Source of the DNA: Caballeronia mineralivorans PML1(12)
GTDB taxonomy: Bacteria; Pseudomonadota; Gammaproteobacteria; Burkholderiales; Burkholderiaceae
Direction of reading: 5' to 3'
Assembly (NCBI RefSeq): GCF_001028175.1
Contig: NZ_AEJF01000056.1
Span: 28,841 to 92,840, forward strand
DNA: 64,000 nt
Shown: in pieces, positions 43,042-52,561 of the stretch
How the letters are laid out: each line of letters starts with the position of its first letter
Position numbering within the stretch: the stretch's first letter is position 1
Position numbers and translations under genes: made by a program
Notes under the pieces: model-generated
Told to the model about the DNA's origin: nothing
Database searches by the model: none
What the model saw: only the letters and a program-made list of their open reading frames with translations

Positions 43042-43557
43042 TCATGCCGCCTGGAACGCGCCAAGGAAATCCATCTTTCCTACCGGTACGCCCAAGTGCC
43101 GGAGGATGTCGTAAGCGGTCACGATGTGGAAATAGAAATTCGGCAGCGCGAACAAGAACAAATAATCCTCGCCGCTAAACTTCGGCTCGAAGTTCTTTTG
43201 CTTCAGGGTCACCACACGCGTTTCGCTACCTTCGAACGTCCCTGCATCGATGCTTTTTAAATACGCCACCGTCTTCACCACGCGTTCCCGCAATTCGACG
43301 AAGGTCGTTTCGGTATCGTCGAACGCAGGCGCCGCGACGCCCGACAAACGTTGTGCTGACAGCTTCGATGTATCGCTTGCACGCTGAATCTGACCTGAGA
43401 GCGGCAGCATGTCGTCGATCAACCGCGCGCTTGTCACGTCCGTGTCGCTCAAGCCTTTTTCTTTCGCATGCGCTGCGCCTTTATCGAGCAGGGAAACGAG
43501 GACGTCGAGGCCTCGGATGAAAACCGGAATCGTCGCGCGATACATTGAAACGGACAT
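43042..43557 (-). CDS. DUF1993-family protein
   Basis: 171 residues. The ATG at 43557 follows AGGAG. Sequence YRATIPVFIRGLDVLVSLLD, SARLIDDMLPLSGQIQRASD, TFVELRERVVKTVAYLKSID and FALPNFYFHIVTAYDILRHL, GVPVGKMDFLG matches DUF1993 over its whole length. The fold is related to DinB-like four-helix bundles. No function is established. Convergent with acvB. Confidence 0.9.
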   Translation of the reverse strand: MSVSMYRATIPVFIRGLDVLVSLLDKGAAHAKEKGLSDTDVTSARLIDDMLPLSGQIQRASDTSKLSAQRLSGVAAPAFDDTETTFVELRERVVKTVAYLKSIDAGTFEGSETRVVTLKQKNFEPKFSGEDYLFLFALPNFYFHIVTAYDILRHLGVPVGKMDFLGAFQAA

Positions 43558-43802
43558 GAAGGTGCTCCTGATTGGACGGGCCATAAGCATACCGGGACGT
43601 CGCCCATAGCGCTTTTTCCGCAGCTCGAGCGCCGCATTCTCCCGGCACGCGCGTGCCATTTTTCAAGCTTGCGAAACGTCTGTCGCGCTCGCTGCTAAAG
43701 GCGAAAAGCCGCGCCGCCGACATTCGGCTCATGAGAAACTGTGCATTCGAACTGCCACTAAACACGGCTATCATTAATATTTAAACGGCCGGGACGCCCG
43801 TC

Positions 43803-45275
43803 ATGATCTCAGACGATCTTACTCAAGAATTACAGCGCATCGACCAAATCGACCGTCAAGCACTGCGGGAATTTGTCGACCGGAAATGGGACGACGAGAT
43901 TCTTCCCGCACTCACCGACTACATCGCGGTGCCCGCTAAAAGCCCGATGTTCGACCCCGACTGGGTGCACAACGGATTCATCGAACGCGTCATTACGGAC
44001 GCTGCGCAATGGGCCGAACGGCAACCCGTTCGCGGCTTGAAAGTCGAAATCATCCGCTTGCCCAATCGCACGCCGGTGATCTTCTTTGAAGCACCTGCCA
44101 CACGTTCGAACAGCAGCGACACCATCGTCCTGTACGGCCATCTCGACAAACAACCCGAGTTCGACGGCTGGCGTCGGGACCTCGGTCCGTGGTCGCCGAA
44201 ATTCGAAGACGGCAAGCTCTACGGTCGTGGCGGCGCAGACGACGGTTACGCCACATATGCCTCGATCAGCGCGATCGCCGCGCTGGACGCGCAAGGCATC
44301 GAACGGCCGCGCTGCGTGGGCATTATCGAAACGTGTGAAGAATCGGGCAGCTACGATCTGCTGCCGTATATCGATGCGCTGCGTGACCGGCTCGGCAACG
44401 TGAGCCTCGTGATCTGCCTGGACTCCGGTGCGGGAAATTACGATCAGCTCTGGCTGACGACGTCGCTGCGCGGCCTGGTTTCGGGCGACCTCGAAGTGCA
44501 GGTTCTCGACGAAGGCATCCACTCGGGCACGAACGGCGGCATCGCGCCATCTACATTCCGCATCATGCGCAGGCTGCTGGAACGGCTCGAGGATTCGAGC
44601 ACCGGGAACCTGCTGCCGAAGGGTTTCCATTGCGATATCCCACTGCGGCGTCTGAGCGAAGCGGAAGCGACGGCACGTATTCTCGGTGACGATGTATGGA
44701 AGAAACTTCCGTGGAGCTGCGGCCAGAACGGCGGCACGGTGCTGCCTGTTACCACCGATCCGCGTGAAGCGCTGCTCGACTCCACGTGGCGGCCATCGCT
44801 GGCGGTGACGGGGGCGGAGGGGCTGCCGTCTCTGATCAATGCCGGCAATGTGCTGCGTCCGCGCACCGCGTTCAAGTTGTCATTGCGTCTGCCGCCGCTG
44901 GTCGAGGCAACGAAGGCGCTGGCGGAACTCAAGGCCATGCTCGAAGCCGATCCGCCCTACAACGCGAAGGTGACGTTCAAGCCCGAACGCGGCGAGGCGA
45001 CGGGCTGGAGCGCGCCTGAACTCGCGCCGTGGCTGGATAGTGCGTTGAACAATGCATCACGCCGGCACTTCGGCGCGGACGTCGCATTCCTGGGGCAGGG
45101 CGGCACCATTCCGTTGATGAGCACCTTGCAAGAAGGCTTCCCGCGTTCGCAGTTCATGGTATGCGGCGTGCTGGGACCGAGGTCGAACGCCCATGGACCA
45201 AATGAGTTCCTGCATGTACCTTTCGCGAAGAAATTGACGGCGACAGTCGCCGAGGTGATCGCGGCGACGCCTTGA
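43803..45275 (+). CDS. M20-family metallopeptidase
   Basis: 490 residues. Metal and catalytic residues are visible: H113 and D115 (LYGHLDKQPE), bridging D146 (GRGGADDGYA), catalytic E179 and ligand E180 (ETCEESGS), then CLDSGAG and the C-terminal HGPNEFLHVP histidine. A dimerisation domain lies at about 220-370. The size and the W-x-P/F-D-G-W segment (EFDGWRRDLGPWSPKFEDGK) point to the dipeptidase-like (CNDP/ArgE) group. Likely a cytoplasmic peptidase or deacylase; the substrate is unknown. Confidence 0.9.
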   Translation: MISDDLTQELQRIDQIDRQALREFVDRKWDDEILPALTDYIAVPAKSPMFDPDWVHNGFIERVITDAAQWAERQPVRGLKVEIIRLPNRTPVIFFEAPATRSNSSDTIVLYGHLDKQPEFDGWRRDLGPWSPKFEDGKLYGRGGADDGYATYASISAIAALDAQGIERPRCVGIIETCEESGSYDLLPYIDALRDRLGNVSLVICLDSGAGNYDQLWLTTSLRGLVSGDLEVQVLDEGIHSGTNGGIAPSTFRIMRRLLERLEDSSTGNLLPKGFHCDIPLRRLSEAEATARILGDDVWKKLPWSCGQNGGTVLPVTTDPREALLDSTWRPSLAVTGAEGLPSLINAGNVLRPRTAFKLSLRLPPLVEATKALAELKAMLEADPPYNAKVTFKPERGEATGWSAPELAPWLDSALNNASRRHFGADVAFLGQGGTIPLMSTLQEGFPRSQFMVCGVLGPRSNAHGPNEFLHVPFAKKLTATVAEVIAATP

Positions 45276-45303
45276 TGTTTTGTTATCGGCAGTGAGCTTA
45301 AGG

Positions 45304-45335
45304 GCGGCGCGCAGTTTTTGCGCGCCGTTTCATTT
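45304..45335 (+). terminator. Weak intrinsic terminator after the M20 gene
   Basis: CGGCGCGC (45305-45312) and GCGCGCCG (45320-45327) pair around AGTTTTT, followed by TTTCATTT. Confidence 0.6.
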
Positions 45336-45421
45336 GGACGGCACGGTGATGAACCGGCGTGCCGTTGAACTTCGCCGTTGACCTTGCTACGCAGCATTTT
45401 TCTGTCAGGAGACGCAGTCGC

Positions 45422-46516
45422 ATGAGCACTGAAAAAACGCACGAATCGCGCATCGCCCCAAGCACGTTGCACGCCTTTGTCGGCGCGATCTGGAACCACG
45501 CAGGCAGCACGCCACGCGAAGCGCAGCTAGTGGCCGATCATCTGGTGATGGCGAATCTATCGGGGCATGATTCGCACGGCGTCGGCATGATTCCGCGCTA
45601 TATGGCCTCGCTTGCGGACGGCGAATTGCAGCTCAACACGCACGCTGAAATAGTTCGCGATGTCGGCGCAGTGCTGACTATCGACGGGAAAAAGGGGTTT
45701 GGCCAGGTCGTGGCTTACGAGGCGATGGAACACGGCATCGAGCGTGCGAAAAAGCTCGGCGTATGCGCGGTCGGCTTGCGTAACGCGCATCACATTGGGC
45801 GCATCGGACATTGGGCCGAACAGTGCGCGGCGGCGGGCTTAGTATCGTTTCACTTCGTCAACGTGGCGGGCGATCCGCTGGTCGCGCCGTTTGGCGGCAT
45901 CGACCGGCGCTTCGGCACGAATCCGTTCTGCGCCGCGTTTCCGCGCGAGGGCAAAACGCCGCTGGTACTCGACTTTGCGACGGCCGGAATTGCCTACGGC
46001 AAGACGCGCGTGGCTTATAACAAGGGCGTGAAGGTTGCGCCGGGTTATCTGATCGACCATGCGGGCGTGCCGACGATCGAACCGAAGGTCATGCACGAAG
46101 CGCCGTTCGGCTCGCTAACGGCGATGGGCGCACACAAGGGGTACGGCCTCGCCGCGATGTGCGAGATTTTCGGCGGCGCGCTGTCCGGTGGGTTCACCAC
46201 GCACGAAGACACGCTCGTTAAAACCAACGCGATCATCAATTGCATGACATCGGTGATTGTCGATCCGAATGCCTTCGATGCCCCCAACGCACAGGCAGAA
46301 GCCGATGCGTTCGTCGAATGGGTGAAGGCGTCGCCGCTTGCGGCCAATACGGACAGGATCATGGTGCCGGGCGAGCCGGAACAGGCGCGGCGGGCCGAGC
46401 TCGAAGCGAACGGCGTAGCAATCGATCCAACCACATGGCAGCAAATCCGCGACGCCGCGGTGCGTTCGGGCATGCCGGCGGGAAAGATCGAGGAGTTTGT
46501 GCAAGCGTTGAAGTGA
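45422..46516 (+). CDS. Ldh2/malate-lactate-type NAD(P) dehydrogenase
   Basis: 364 residues. The signature SGHDSHGVGMIPRY (48-61) and the later DPLVAPFGGIDRRFGTNPFC, DFATAGIAYGKTRVA and GSLTAMGAHKGYGLAAMCEI are those of the Ldh_2 family (PF02615). This Rossmann-independent family reduces or oxidises 2-oxo or 2-hydroxy acids (malate, lactate, ureidoglycolate, delta-1-piperideine-2-carboxylate). The substrate cannot be told. ATG 45422 follows GGAG. Confidence 0.9.
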   Translation: MSTEKTHESRIAPSTLHAFVGAIWNHAGSTPREAQLVADHLVMANLSGHDSHGVGMIPRYMASLADGELQLNTHAEIVRDVGAVLTIDGKKGFGQVVAYEAMEHGIERAKKLGVCAVGLRNAHHIGRIGHWAEQCAAAGLVSFHFVNVAGDPLVAPFGGIDRRFGTNPFCAAFPREGKTPLVLDFATAGIAYGKTRVAYNKGVKVAPGYLIDHAGVPTIEPKVMHEAPFGSLTAMGAHKGYGLAAMCEIFGGALSGGFTTHEDTLVKTNAIINCMTSVIVDPNAFDAPNAQAEADAFVEWVKASPLAANTDRIMVPGEPEQARRAELEANGVAIDPTTWQQIRDAAVRSGMPAGKIEEFVQALK

Positions 46517-46615
46517 ACGTGGAGCGAGGTGCATAAGCTTCAAAAACAGTCGCGCGGCCAAGGGCAAAACCCCGGGCCGCGCTACGCAAAAACGTTCGCT
46601 TTCAAAGCGCCGGGG

Positions 46616-47518
46616 CTAGCTCGCTTTAACCATCTCGTTGCTGATCCACTCAGTCACCGACGTTCGCTTCGGTTCCCATCCCAGCAGTTCGAGCGCGTGT
46701 TTGCCACGCACCCGGCTATTCGATCCCAACCCGTACGACGCCATTTCGTAGCCCCATTCCTTCTTGGCTTCCTCGAGCGGCCAGTCTTGCGGCGCGCCGA
46801 GGCCGAGTGTTTTAGCCATCGCGGTCGTCATATCGCGGAAGGCCGCTTCGCCGCTTTCGACGAAATAAAACGTCCCCGCCGGGGATTTTTCGAGCGCACG
46901 AACGTACAGGTCGGCGACGTCGTCGATATGCACGTTCGACCAGATATTGCGTCCCGGTCCCACGTGCCGCACGATGCCGCTCTTTTTCGCCTGAGCCAGC
47001 AAACGCGGCAACTGCACGCTTTTCGCCGTCGCTATCGCGCCGTGGCCGTAGATCAGCGTGTTGCACAGCACAGACGAACGCACGCCACGTTTGGCGGCAT
47101 CGAGCACTAGGTTATCGATGGCTACGCGCGGCGCTTTGTCAGCGGTCGGTTCGGGCAAGTTGTCCTCGTAGTAGATTGCGTCCGATCCTTCGCCGCCGGA
47201 CGCATCGCCGACAATGCTCGAGCCGCTTGTATGCAACAGCGGTTTGTTCGAGCCTTCGAGTTCTTCGATCAATGCCTCGACCGCGCCGCGATGGTCGCTG
47301 CTGGCGGCGTTGATCACGCCATCGGCTGCCTTGGCCTGCGCGATCAACAACGCCCGGTCGTCAAGGCTGCCGATCACGGGTTCAATACCGAGCGCCTTCA
47401 GTTCGTCCGCCTGCTCCGGGCGACGGATGAGGCCGCTGACCTGATGGCCGTCCCGAACCAGACGCGCCGCAATTGAGCCGCCGATAAAACCGCCTGCGCC
47501 AGTCACAAAAATCTTCAT
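46616..47518 (-). CDS. NAD(P)-dependent epimerase/dehydratase
   Basis: 300 residues. The nucleotide-binding motif GAGGFIGG is at 7-14. It continues LIRRPEQADELKALGIEPVI, GSLDDRALLIAQ, INAAS, and the sugar-like part SVLCNTLIYGHG, GRNIWSNVHIDDVADLYVRA. This is an extended short-chain dehydrogenase of the atypical NmrA/DFR type. Cytoplasmic. ATG at 47518 follows AGGAG. It is divergent from a LysR gene that probably controls it. Confidence 0.9.
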   Translation of the reverse strand: MKIFVTGAGGFIGGSIAARLVRDGHQVSGLIRRPEQADELKALGIEPVIGSLDDRALLIAQAKAADGVINAASSDHRGAVEALIEELEGSNKPLLHTSGSSIVGDASGGEGSDAIYYEDNLPEPTADKAPRVAIDNLVLDAAKRGVRSSVLCNTLIYGHGAIATAKSVQLPRLLAQAKKSGIVRHVGPGRNIWSNVHIDDVADLYVRALEKSPAGTFYFVESGEAAFRDMTTAMAKTLGLGAPQDWPLEEAKKEWGYEMASYGLGSNSRVRGKHALELLGWEPKRTSVTEWISNEMVKAS

Positions 47519-47604
47519 GTCCGTTCTCCTGTCCCATGCTGTGGATGAGTCGATGCAGGCAGTATCCACGTCTTCGACTTTCGCAAAAACGGTGTTAGTC
47601 TCAA

Positions 47605-47616
47605 ATCAATCTTGAT
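47605..47616. promoter_or_regulatory. Candidate LysR-type box
   Basis: ATCAA-TC-TTGAT is a perfect short palindrome in the divergent promoter of the epimerase and LysR genes, of the ATC-N6-GAT form seen in LysR operators. An outer pair GTGGAT (47541-47546) and ATCCAC (47564-47569) lies nearer the epimerase. Confidence 0.5.
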
Positions 47617-47636
47617 CCAGAATCAACAATCGATAG

Positions 47637-48542
47637 ATGAAGACGACCACTGAAGAACTGCTGGCCTTTGTGACGGTGATCGACAGCGGGTCGATCACTG
47701 CGGCCGCCGAAGCATTGCAGCAAACCGTTTCCGGCGTGAGCCGTGCGTTGACGCGGCTGGAACACAAGCTCGATGCCACGCTGGTACGGCGGACCACGCG
47801 CCGCCTGCAACTCACCGACGAAGGCGAACTCTTCCTGGTGCGTGCCCGCGCCATCCTCACCGCGATGGAAGATGCGGAGGAGTCGATCGCCCGGCAACGC
47901 GAGCGTCCTGCGGGGCGGTTGCGGGTGGATGCCGCGTCGCCGTTCGTGCTTCATTGCATCGTGCCGCACGTGCAGGCGTTCGCGGCGGCGTATCCGGAAA
48001 TCCTGCTGGAATTGAGCAGCAACGAGCGGATCGTCGACTTGATGGAGCAGCGCGTGGATATCGCGATCCGGATCGGCGCGTTGCAGGATTCCACGCTGCA
48101 CGCGCGCTCGCTCGGCAGCAGCCGGCTGCGTATTCTGGCGAGTCCGGCGTATCTGGCAGAGCGTGGAGAACCGCGCACGGTGGCTGAATTGCGGCGGCAC
48201 CGGCTGATCGGTTTTACGGCGCCGGAGAGCCTGAACGACTGGCCCTTGATCGATGACGACAGCGACCACCGTGACGCTGGTGCGCGCTTTCGGATCGTGC
48301 CGGAAATTGCGGCATCGAGCGGCGAGACCATGCGGCAACTCGCGCTGGCAGACGGCGGGATCGTATGCCTGGCCGCATACATGACCCAAGCCGACGTGGC
48401 GAGCGGACGCCTGCAAACCGTGATGAACGGCGTTTTGCTCGACGTCCGGCAGCCCATCAGCGCGGTGTTCTACCAGAGCGCGTCGATGGCGGGACGGGCG
48501 AAAGCCTTCCTCGATTTCCTCGCCGGACGGTTGGTCCTTTGA
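47637..48542 (+). CDS. LysR-family regulator
   Basis: 301 residues. Helix-turn-helix at about 1-60: TTEELLAFVTVIDSGSITAA, AEALQQTVSGVSRALTRLEH, KLDATLVRRTTRRLQLTDEG. The effector domain (GRLRVDAASPFVLHCIVPHV, DIAIRIGALQDSTLHARSLG) places it in the large CrgA/AaeR-like group. It is divergent from the epimerase gene at 46616-47518, with a palindromic site between; autoregulation plus activation of that gene is the usual pattern. Confidence 0.92.
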   Translation: MKTTTEELLAFVTVIDSGSITAAAEALQQTVSGVSRALTRLEHKLDATLVRRTTRRLQLTDEGELFLVRARAILTAMEDAEESIARQRERPAGRLRVDAASPFVLHCIVPHVQAFAAAYPEILLELSSNERIVDLMEQRVDIAIRIGALQDSTLHARSLGSSRLRILASPAYLAERGEPRTVAELRRHRLIGFTAPESLNDWPLIDDDSDHRDAGARFRIVPEIAASSGETMRQLALADGGIVCLAAYMTQADVASGRLQTVMNGVLLDVRQPISAVFYQSASMAGRAKAFLDFLAGRLVL

Positions 48543-48594
48543 GCCGCCCGACGTATGCTGCCGACTCCCCCTTTTTTAATTCGTGAACGTCACC

Positions 48595-48984
48595 ATGCCC
48601 ATTCAGCTCATCAACGCGCCCGGTCTTCCCGTTCCCGCCGGCCACTATAGCCACGCAGCCCGTACGGGTAATCTCGTCTGTGTCTCGGGCCAGTTGCCGA
48701 TGCGTTCCGATGGCACGCATACCGGCGACTTGCCGTTCGAAGAACAAGCTCGGCAGGCGCTGGACAATGTGAGCACGGTGCTGGCCGCAGCAGGCGCGGG
48801 GTTGAAGGACGTCATCGAGGTGACGGTTTATCTGGTCGGCGTGGATCACTGGAAGACTTTCAACGAGATCTACGCGCGTCATTTCGGTGACTGGAAACCG
48901 GCGCGTGCGGTCGTTCCCGTCGGCGCGCTGCATTATGGTTATTTGCTGGAAATAGCGGCGCGGGCCTGGGTGGAAGAGGGTTGA
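48595..48984 (+). CDS. Rid/YjgF-family protein
   Basis: 129 residues. It reads PAGHYSHAARTGNLVCVSGQ, LPFEEQARQALDNVSTVLAA, GADLKDV-like GAGLKDVIEVTVYLVGVDHW, and ARAVVPVGALHYGYLLEIAA. RidA proteins deaminate reactive enamine/imine intermediates using a conserved Arg in the segment before VPV. Here PARAVVPVG keeps R104 (by count near the end), consistent with activity. The start ATG 48595 is preferred over GTG 48583. Cytoplasmic. Confidence 0.88.
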   Translation: MPIQLINAPGLPVPAGHYSHAARTGNLVCVSGQLPMRSDGTHTGDLPFEEQARQALDNVSTVLAAAGAGLKDVIEVTVYLVGVDHWKTFNEIYARHFGDWKPARAVVPVGALHYGYLLEIAARAWVEEG

Positions 48985-49076
48985 GCGTTTGCCCGCGCGT
49001 CAGGAGCCCGAAGCCGTTGGCGTAACGCGGCATCGCTTTTATCATGGCGGGGTCGCGTGTTCTCGCAGGTGACTTA

Positions 49077-50531
49077 ATGATCCATCTCGTGATGCTTTTG
49101 CTAGGTGTGGACTACCTGCGCCGCCGTTGGCGCACGCTGGCCGTGGTGGGCGGCATCTGGCTGGTGATCGGAATATCGGTGTTTGTCGATGCCCTCGACG
49201 GCGTTCTCTATTTTCCCATCCACGTCTTCGCCTGGCTGCTGCTCGCCGAAGGTCTCGCGACCCTCGCTATAGCGAATATCGGGGTGGGCGGCCAGCGCAC
49301 GCTGCGTTATGTGAAAGGCGGCGCGTTCACGCTCGCTGCGCTGCTGATCATGGCGGGCAATCATCACGGCAACTTTGTGCTGTCGATGATCTTCGGTACG
49401 CTTTTTCTCGCCGATGGCTTGCTGCAGACCGCGTCGGCTGTCGTCGTGCGCTACAGCCGATGGAGGATCGTGCTGGCGCTGGCTATTGTCGAAATCCTGC
49501 TGGCGATTTTTTTCTTCGAACCGTATCCCACGCATTACGTTGGCACGGCACCCTATGCAGTTGGGCTCGGACTCGCATTCGGCGGCTGGAACATGCTGTG
49601 GATCGCCTTTCGCGTGCGCCGCATGGAAAGCCTGCCGCCGGAAAACGAAAAGACCCTGGCGCTCTCCGATGACGTGATCGCCGATCCCGCCCATGCCGAA
49701 AAAACCGCGGCAGCACAGGCCGTCGCCGGTGCGGCTGCGACAGAGGCCGACGGGCCTTTCGAATGGGACGGCCCACCCGCCGCCGATGAAAAAGCGCTCA
49801 CCGTGCACGTGTGGACACCGGTCGGGTCCGCGCGGGCGCAAGCGCATCGGCGTCTGATCGTGGACCGCTACATCGCCGCCGTCGATGCCAACGGCGTCAT
49901 CTCGACGGGCCATGCAGCGCTGGAGTCGCCTGAGGGCATCTACATCAGCCTGTATCCGGGCGTGGAGATCGACCGTTCGCCGGACGAGTTCGGACGCATC
50001 CTGCGTGCGACCCGCGAGAACAATGTGCCGGGCACGTTCCAGCCCGACTACGCGACGGAATCGAAGGCATGGTGCGAGTCCACGACTCGCGTGCGCATTC
50101 GCAATTACCGGCCGGAACGGCTGAAGGTGTTCTGGGAGAAATACCGGCAGGATCAGACCTATAACCTGACCTACCGGAATTGTTCCAGCACCGTCTCCAA
50201 GGCGCTGGAAGCGGCGCTGGAAGGGACGGTAGGCACCTTTCATGGTCACGATGTCGGCTGGCGGGCGTTCCTGCGTCTGATCGTGACGCCGGAGTTGTGG
50301 GTCGCCGCGCAGATCCGCAAACGCGCCGCCACGATGGCCTGGACACCTGGCCTGACGCTCGACTACGCGAGGGCGCTGAGCATGCTGGCCGATCCGCGGC
50401 CATTCGGCTATCTCAAGATGGCGCGGCTCGCGGTGCGCAAGATGCTGCGTTCGCGACGTGAATGGAGACAGGAAGCGTCTGATGCCGCCGATGCCCGCGC
50501 AGGCAGGATGGACGGCTCGCGCGCTTCCTAG
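49077..50531 (+). CDS. HdeD-like membrane domain fused to a permuted papain-like domain
   Basis: 484 residues (ATG 49077 after AGG; 495 if ATG 49044 is used). Residues 1-180 carry about six membrane helices of the DUF308/HdeD type (GGIWLVIGISVFVDALDGVL, FGTLFLADGLLQTASAVVV). A polar Ala/Glu-rich linker (about 182-240) joins a soluble domain of about 240 residues. This contains VISTGHAALES with H279 and, 90 residues on, YNLTYRNCSSTVSKAL with C369. A His before a Cys followed by a helix is the order of circularly permuted NlpC/P60 (YiiX, LRAT, DUF4105-like) thiol enzymes. The substrate is unknown: peptidoglycan peptides, lipids or acyl groups are options. HdeD in E. coli is linked to acid resistance. 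Confidence 0.75.
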   Translation: MIHLVMLLLGVDYLRRRWRTLAVVGGIWLVIGISVFVDALDGVLYFPIHVFAWLLLAEGLATLAIANIGVGGQRTLRYVKGGAFTLAALLIMAGNHHGNFVLSMIFGTLFLADGLLQTASAVVVRYSRWRIVLALAIVEILLAIFFFEPYPTHYVGTAPYAVGLGLAFGGWNMLWIAFRVRRMESLPPENEKTLALSDDVIADPAHAEKTAAAQAVAGAAATEADGPFEWDGPPAADEKALTVHVWTPVGSARAQAHRRLIVDRYIAAVDANGVISTGHAALESPEGIYISLYPGVEIDRSPDEFGRILRATRENNVPGTFQPDYATESKAWCESTTRVRIRNYRPERLKVFWEKYRQDQTYNLTYRNCSSTVSKALEAALEGTVGTFHGHDVGWRAFLRLIVTPELWVAAQIRKRAATMAWTPGLTLDYARALSMLADPRPFGYLKMARLAVRKMLRSRREWRQEASDAADARAGRMDGSRAS

Positions 50532-50578
50532 GTCTTAGGGGCCACCGCGATTCGTGACTCGTCGCTCGGGCTCGTGGC

Positions 50579-52273
50579 TCAGGCCAGATCGAGCGCTGCC
50601 GTCAAATCTCCCAACGGCGCTTCGCCGTTTGCCGTGAATGCCCGGTCCCTCGCGATAACGCCATCGAGCGGCACCAGGTCGTGGACGCGCGTGATGAATC
50701 GCAGGATCGATGCCGTGTCGTAGACCGTGTGGTCGACGACGCCCTTCTTCGCGAAGGGCGCGATCACCAGTGCCGGAACGCGCGATCCCGGTCCCCATCG
50801 ATCTCCCCTGGGCGGCGGGACGTGATCCCACCAGCCGCCGTTTTCGTCGTGCGTGATGATCACGACCGTGCTTTCCCATTGCGGCCCGCGCTGGATCCGC
50901 TCGACCACGTTGGCAAGATGCCGGTCACCCGATTCGACATCGGCGTAACCCGCATGCATGTTCAGATTGCCCTGCGGTTTGTAGAACGTCACGGCCGGTA
51001 ACCGCCCCGCGTCTATATCCGCAATGAACTTGTTGGTCGACGGATCGTCGCCGAGACCGGCGTCGCGCAAGTGTTGAGTGCGCGCCTGCGTGCCTGGTGC
51101 GAAGCTGCGGAAATAGTTGAACGGTTGATGGTGATACTGGAAATCGGGAACCATGCCGGTGTCGCGATGCGCGAGCGCATAGTCCCAGCCGCCACCGTAC
51201 CACGCCCAGTCCACGCCCTTATCCGACAACCGGTCGCCGATCGTTGCGTAAGTCTGTGGCGGCAGCACACGATAATTCGATGGATCCGCCAGCGTGGGAT
51301 CGCCGCCTTCCGCCGGACGGACGTTGCTTGGCTGATAGGGCGGCGCCATTGTGTTGACGGCGTAGCCGTCGGCTGTGAGCGCACCGTCGTTGACATAGGA
51401 CGGCGGTCCATCGAGTGCCGATGCCGGTGAGTCGGCCGCGAGTTTCAGTCGCGTGCCTAGCGGATCGTCGCCGTCCAGCACGGACAGGAGCTTTCTGGCT
51501 GGGCCGTTGTGCGCGTCCGGATAAAGCGGGGTCTGTGCCGAAATCAAAAAGATGTGATTGAGCCAGGAACCGCCGAACGCAGCCATGAAGAAGTTGTCGC
51601 ACAGCACGTTTTGCCGCGCGATGTTCCAGAGCTTCAGCGATTCAGCCGAATTGCGGTAATGCCCCATGACCAGCCCGCCGGAGTCGCCCCATGCGGCGAA
51701 CTGGTTGTTGCGTCCCGCGTTGATCTGCATCTGGTTCTGATAGAAACGGTGCACGAGGTCACGCGTGATGACACCGTTCGGCAACGGTTGTCCCTCCGCG
51801 TCGACGAGGTGGAACGGTCCGTTTGGCACCCTGTCGATCTGTTTCTCCGAGATCATGTAGCGCTTGCCGTCCACTTCCTGCGCCTGCGGCACGAGGCCGC
51901 CCCAGATTTTCGGCAGGACGGGCAGGGGCGTGCGGCCGTCGCGATCCAGTTGTACATAGCGCGATGCGGGCACGGCCCCAAGCGGATATTGCACGCCGGG
52001 ATAATTGGCCCACAGGTTGCTGAAGCTGCGATTTTCCGCGTAGATCACAACGATATGCCGCACCTTGGCCTGCAGCGTCCGGTCTAGCGCGATGTCAGCG
52101 GTGGTCTTGGGCGTGGTGGGACGCGAATCGAAGAGATTACAGCCGCTTAGCGACAATCCAGTCAGGCCAGCGAGACCAACGCCGGCCGCGAGCAGGCGAC
52201 GGCGCACGGGGTCGTGGGGCAGGTCGGAGGCGGGCAGTTCGTCTTTGTCGCGGGGATCGTCGGTGTGGCTCAT
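50579..52273 (-). CDS. AcpA/phospholipase C-type phosphoesterase
   Basis: 564 residues. An N-terminal DPVRRRLLAAGVGLAGLTGL segment, ending in the lipobox LSGC, has a double arginine, so Tat export of a lipoprotein is possible. The catalytic part (PF04185) shows IVVIYAENRSFSNLWANYPG, GGSWLNHIFLISAQTPLYPD, VTFYKPQGNLNMHAGYADVE and ITHDENGGWWDHVPPP. It belongs to the Francisella AcpA/acid phosphatase and phospholipase C superfamily. It cleaves phosphomonoesters or phospholipids outside the cytoplasm. The ATG at 52273 follows GGAG. It stands alone. Confidence 0.9.
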   Translation of the reverse strand: MSHTDDPRDKDELPASDLPHDPVRRRLLAAGVGLAGLTGLSLSGCNLFDSRPTTPKTTADIALDRTLQAKVRHIVVIYAENRSFSNLWANYPGVQYPLGAVPASRYVQLDRDGRTPLPVLPKIWGGLVPQAQEVDGKRYMISEKQIDRVPNGPFHLVDAEGQPLPNGVITRDLVHRFYQNQMQINAGRNNQFAAWGDSGGLVMGHYRNSAESLKLWNIARQNVLCDNFFMAAFGGSWLNHIFLISAQTPLYPDAHNGPARKLLSVLDGDDPLGTRLKLAADSPASALDGPPSYVNDGALTADGYAVNTMAPPYQPSNVRPAEGGDPTLADPSNYRVLPPQTYATIGDRLSDKGVDWAWYGGGWDYALAHRDTGMVPDFQYHHQPFNYFRSFAPGTQARTQHLRDAGLGDDPSTNKFIADIDAGRLPAVTFYKPQGNLNMHAGYADVESGDRHLANVVERIQRGPQWESTVVIITHDENGGWWDHVPPPRGDRWGPGSRVPALVIAPFAKKGVVDHTVYDTASILRFITRVHDLVPLDGVIARDRAFTANGEAPLGDLTAALDLA

Positions 52274-52561
52274 ACGCGGCTCCTGGTTGTCTCGTGGCTA
52301 ACCATTGTGAATCAAGCGCGAAAGTGAATCAAAGCGCGGGACGCTACCCGCCCCCTGCTCATAGGATCTATCGGGGCAAGTACGTGTATGCATTACTTCA
52401 TCAACTTTCGTCCACCTGAATCCTGCGCGAAAACGCTGGCTCCAGATAGCTGACCGAACGGCCTATGCGCCTGAAAACGCGTCTGCCCAGACGTCCTATG
52501 CCTTTTGGTCTACTGGAAAGCGTCACGCTGGGCGACTACTATCGTTCGAACTGCCCGAGAA

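Noticed and set aside
46552..46582. GCGCGGCC...GGCCGCGC hairpin between the Ldh2-type and epimerase genes, as a terminator
   Set aside because: There is a stable stem, but no T run follows on either strand, so it is not called.
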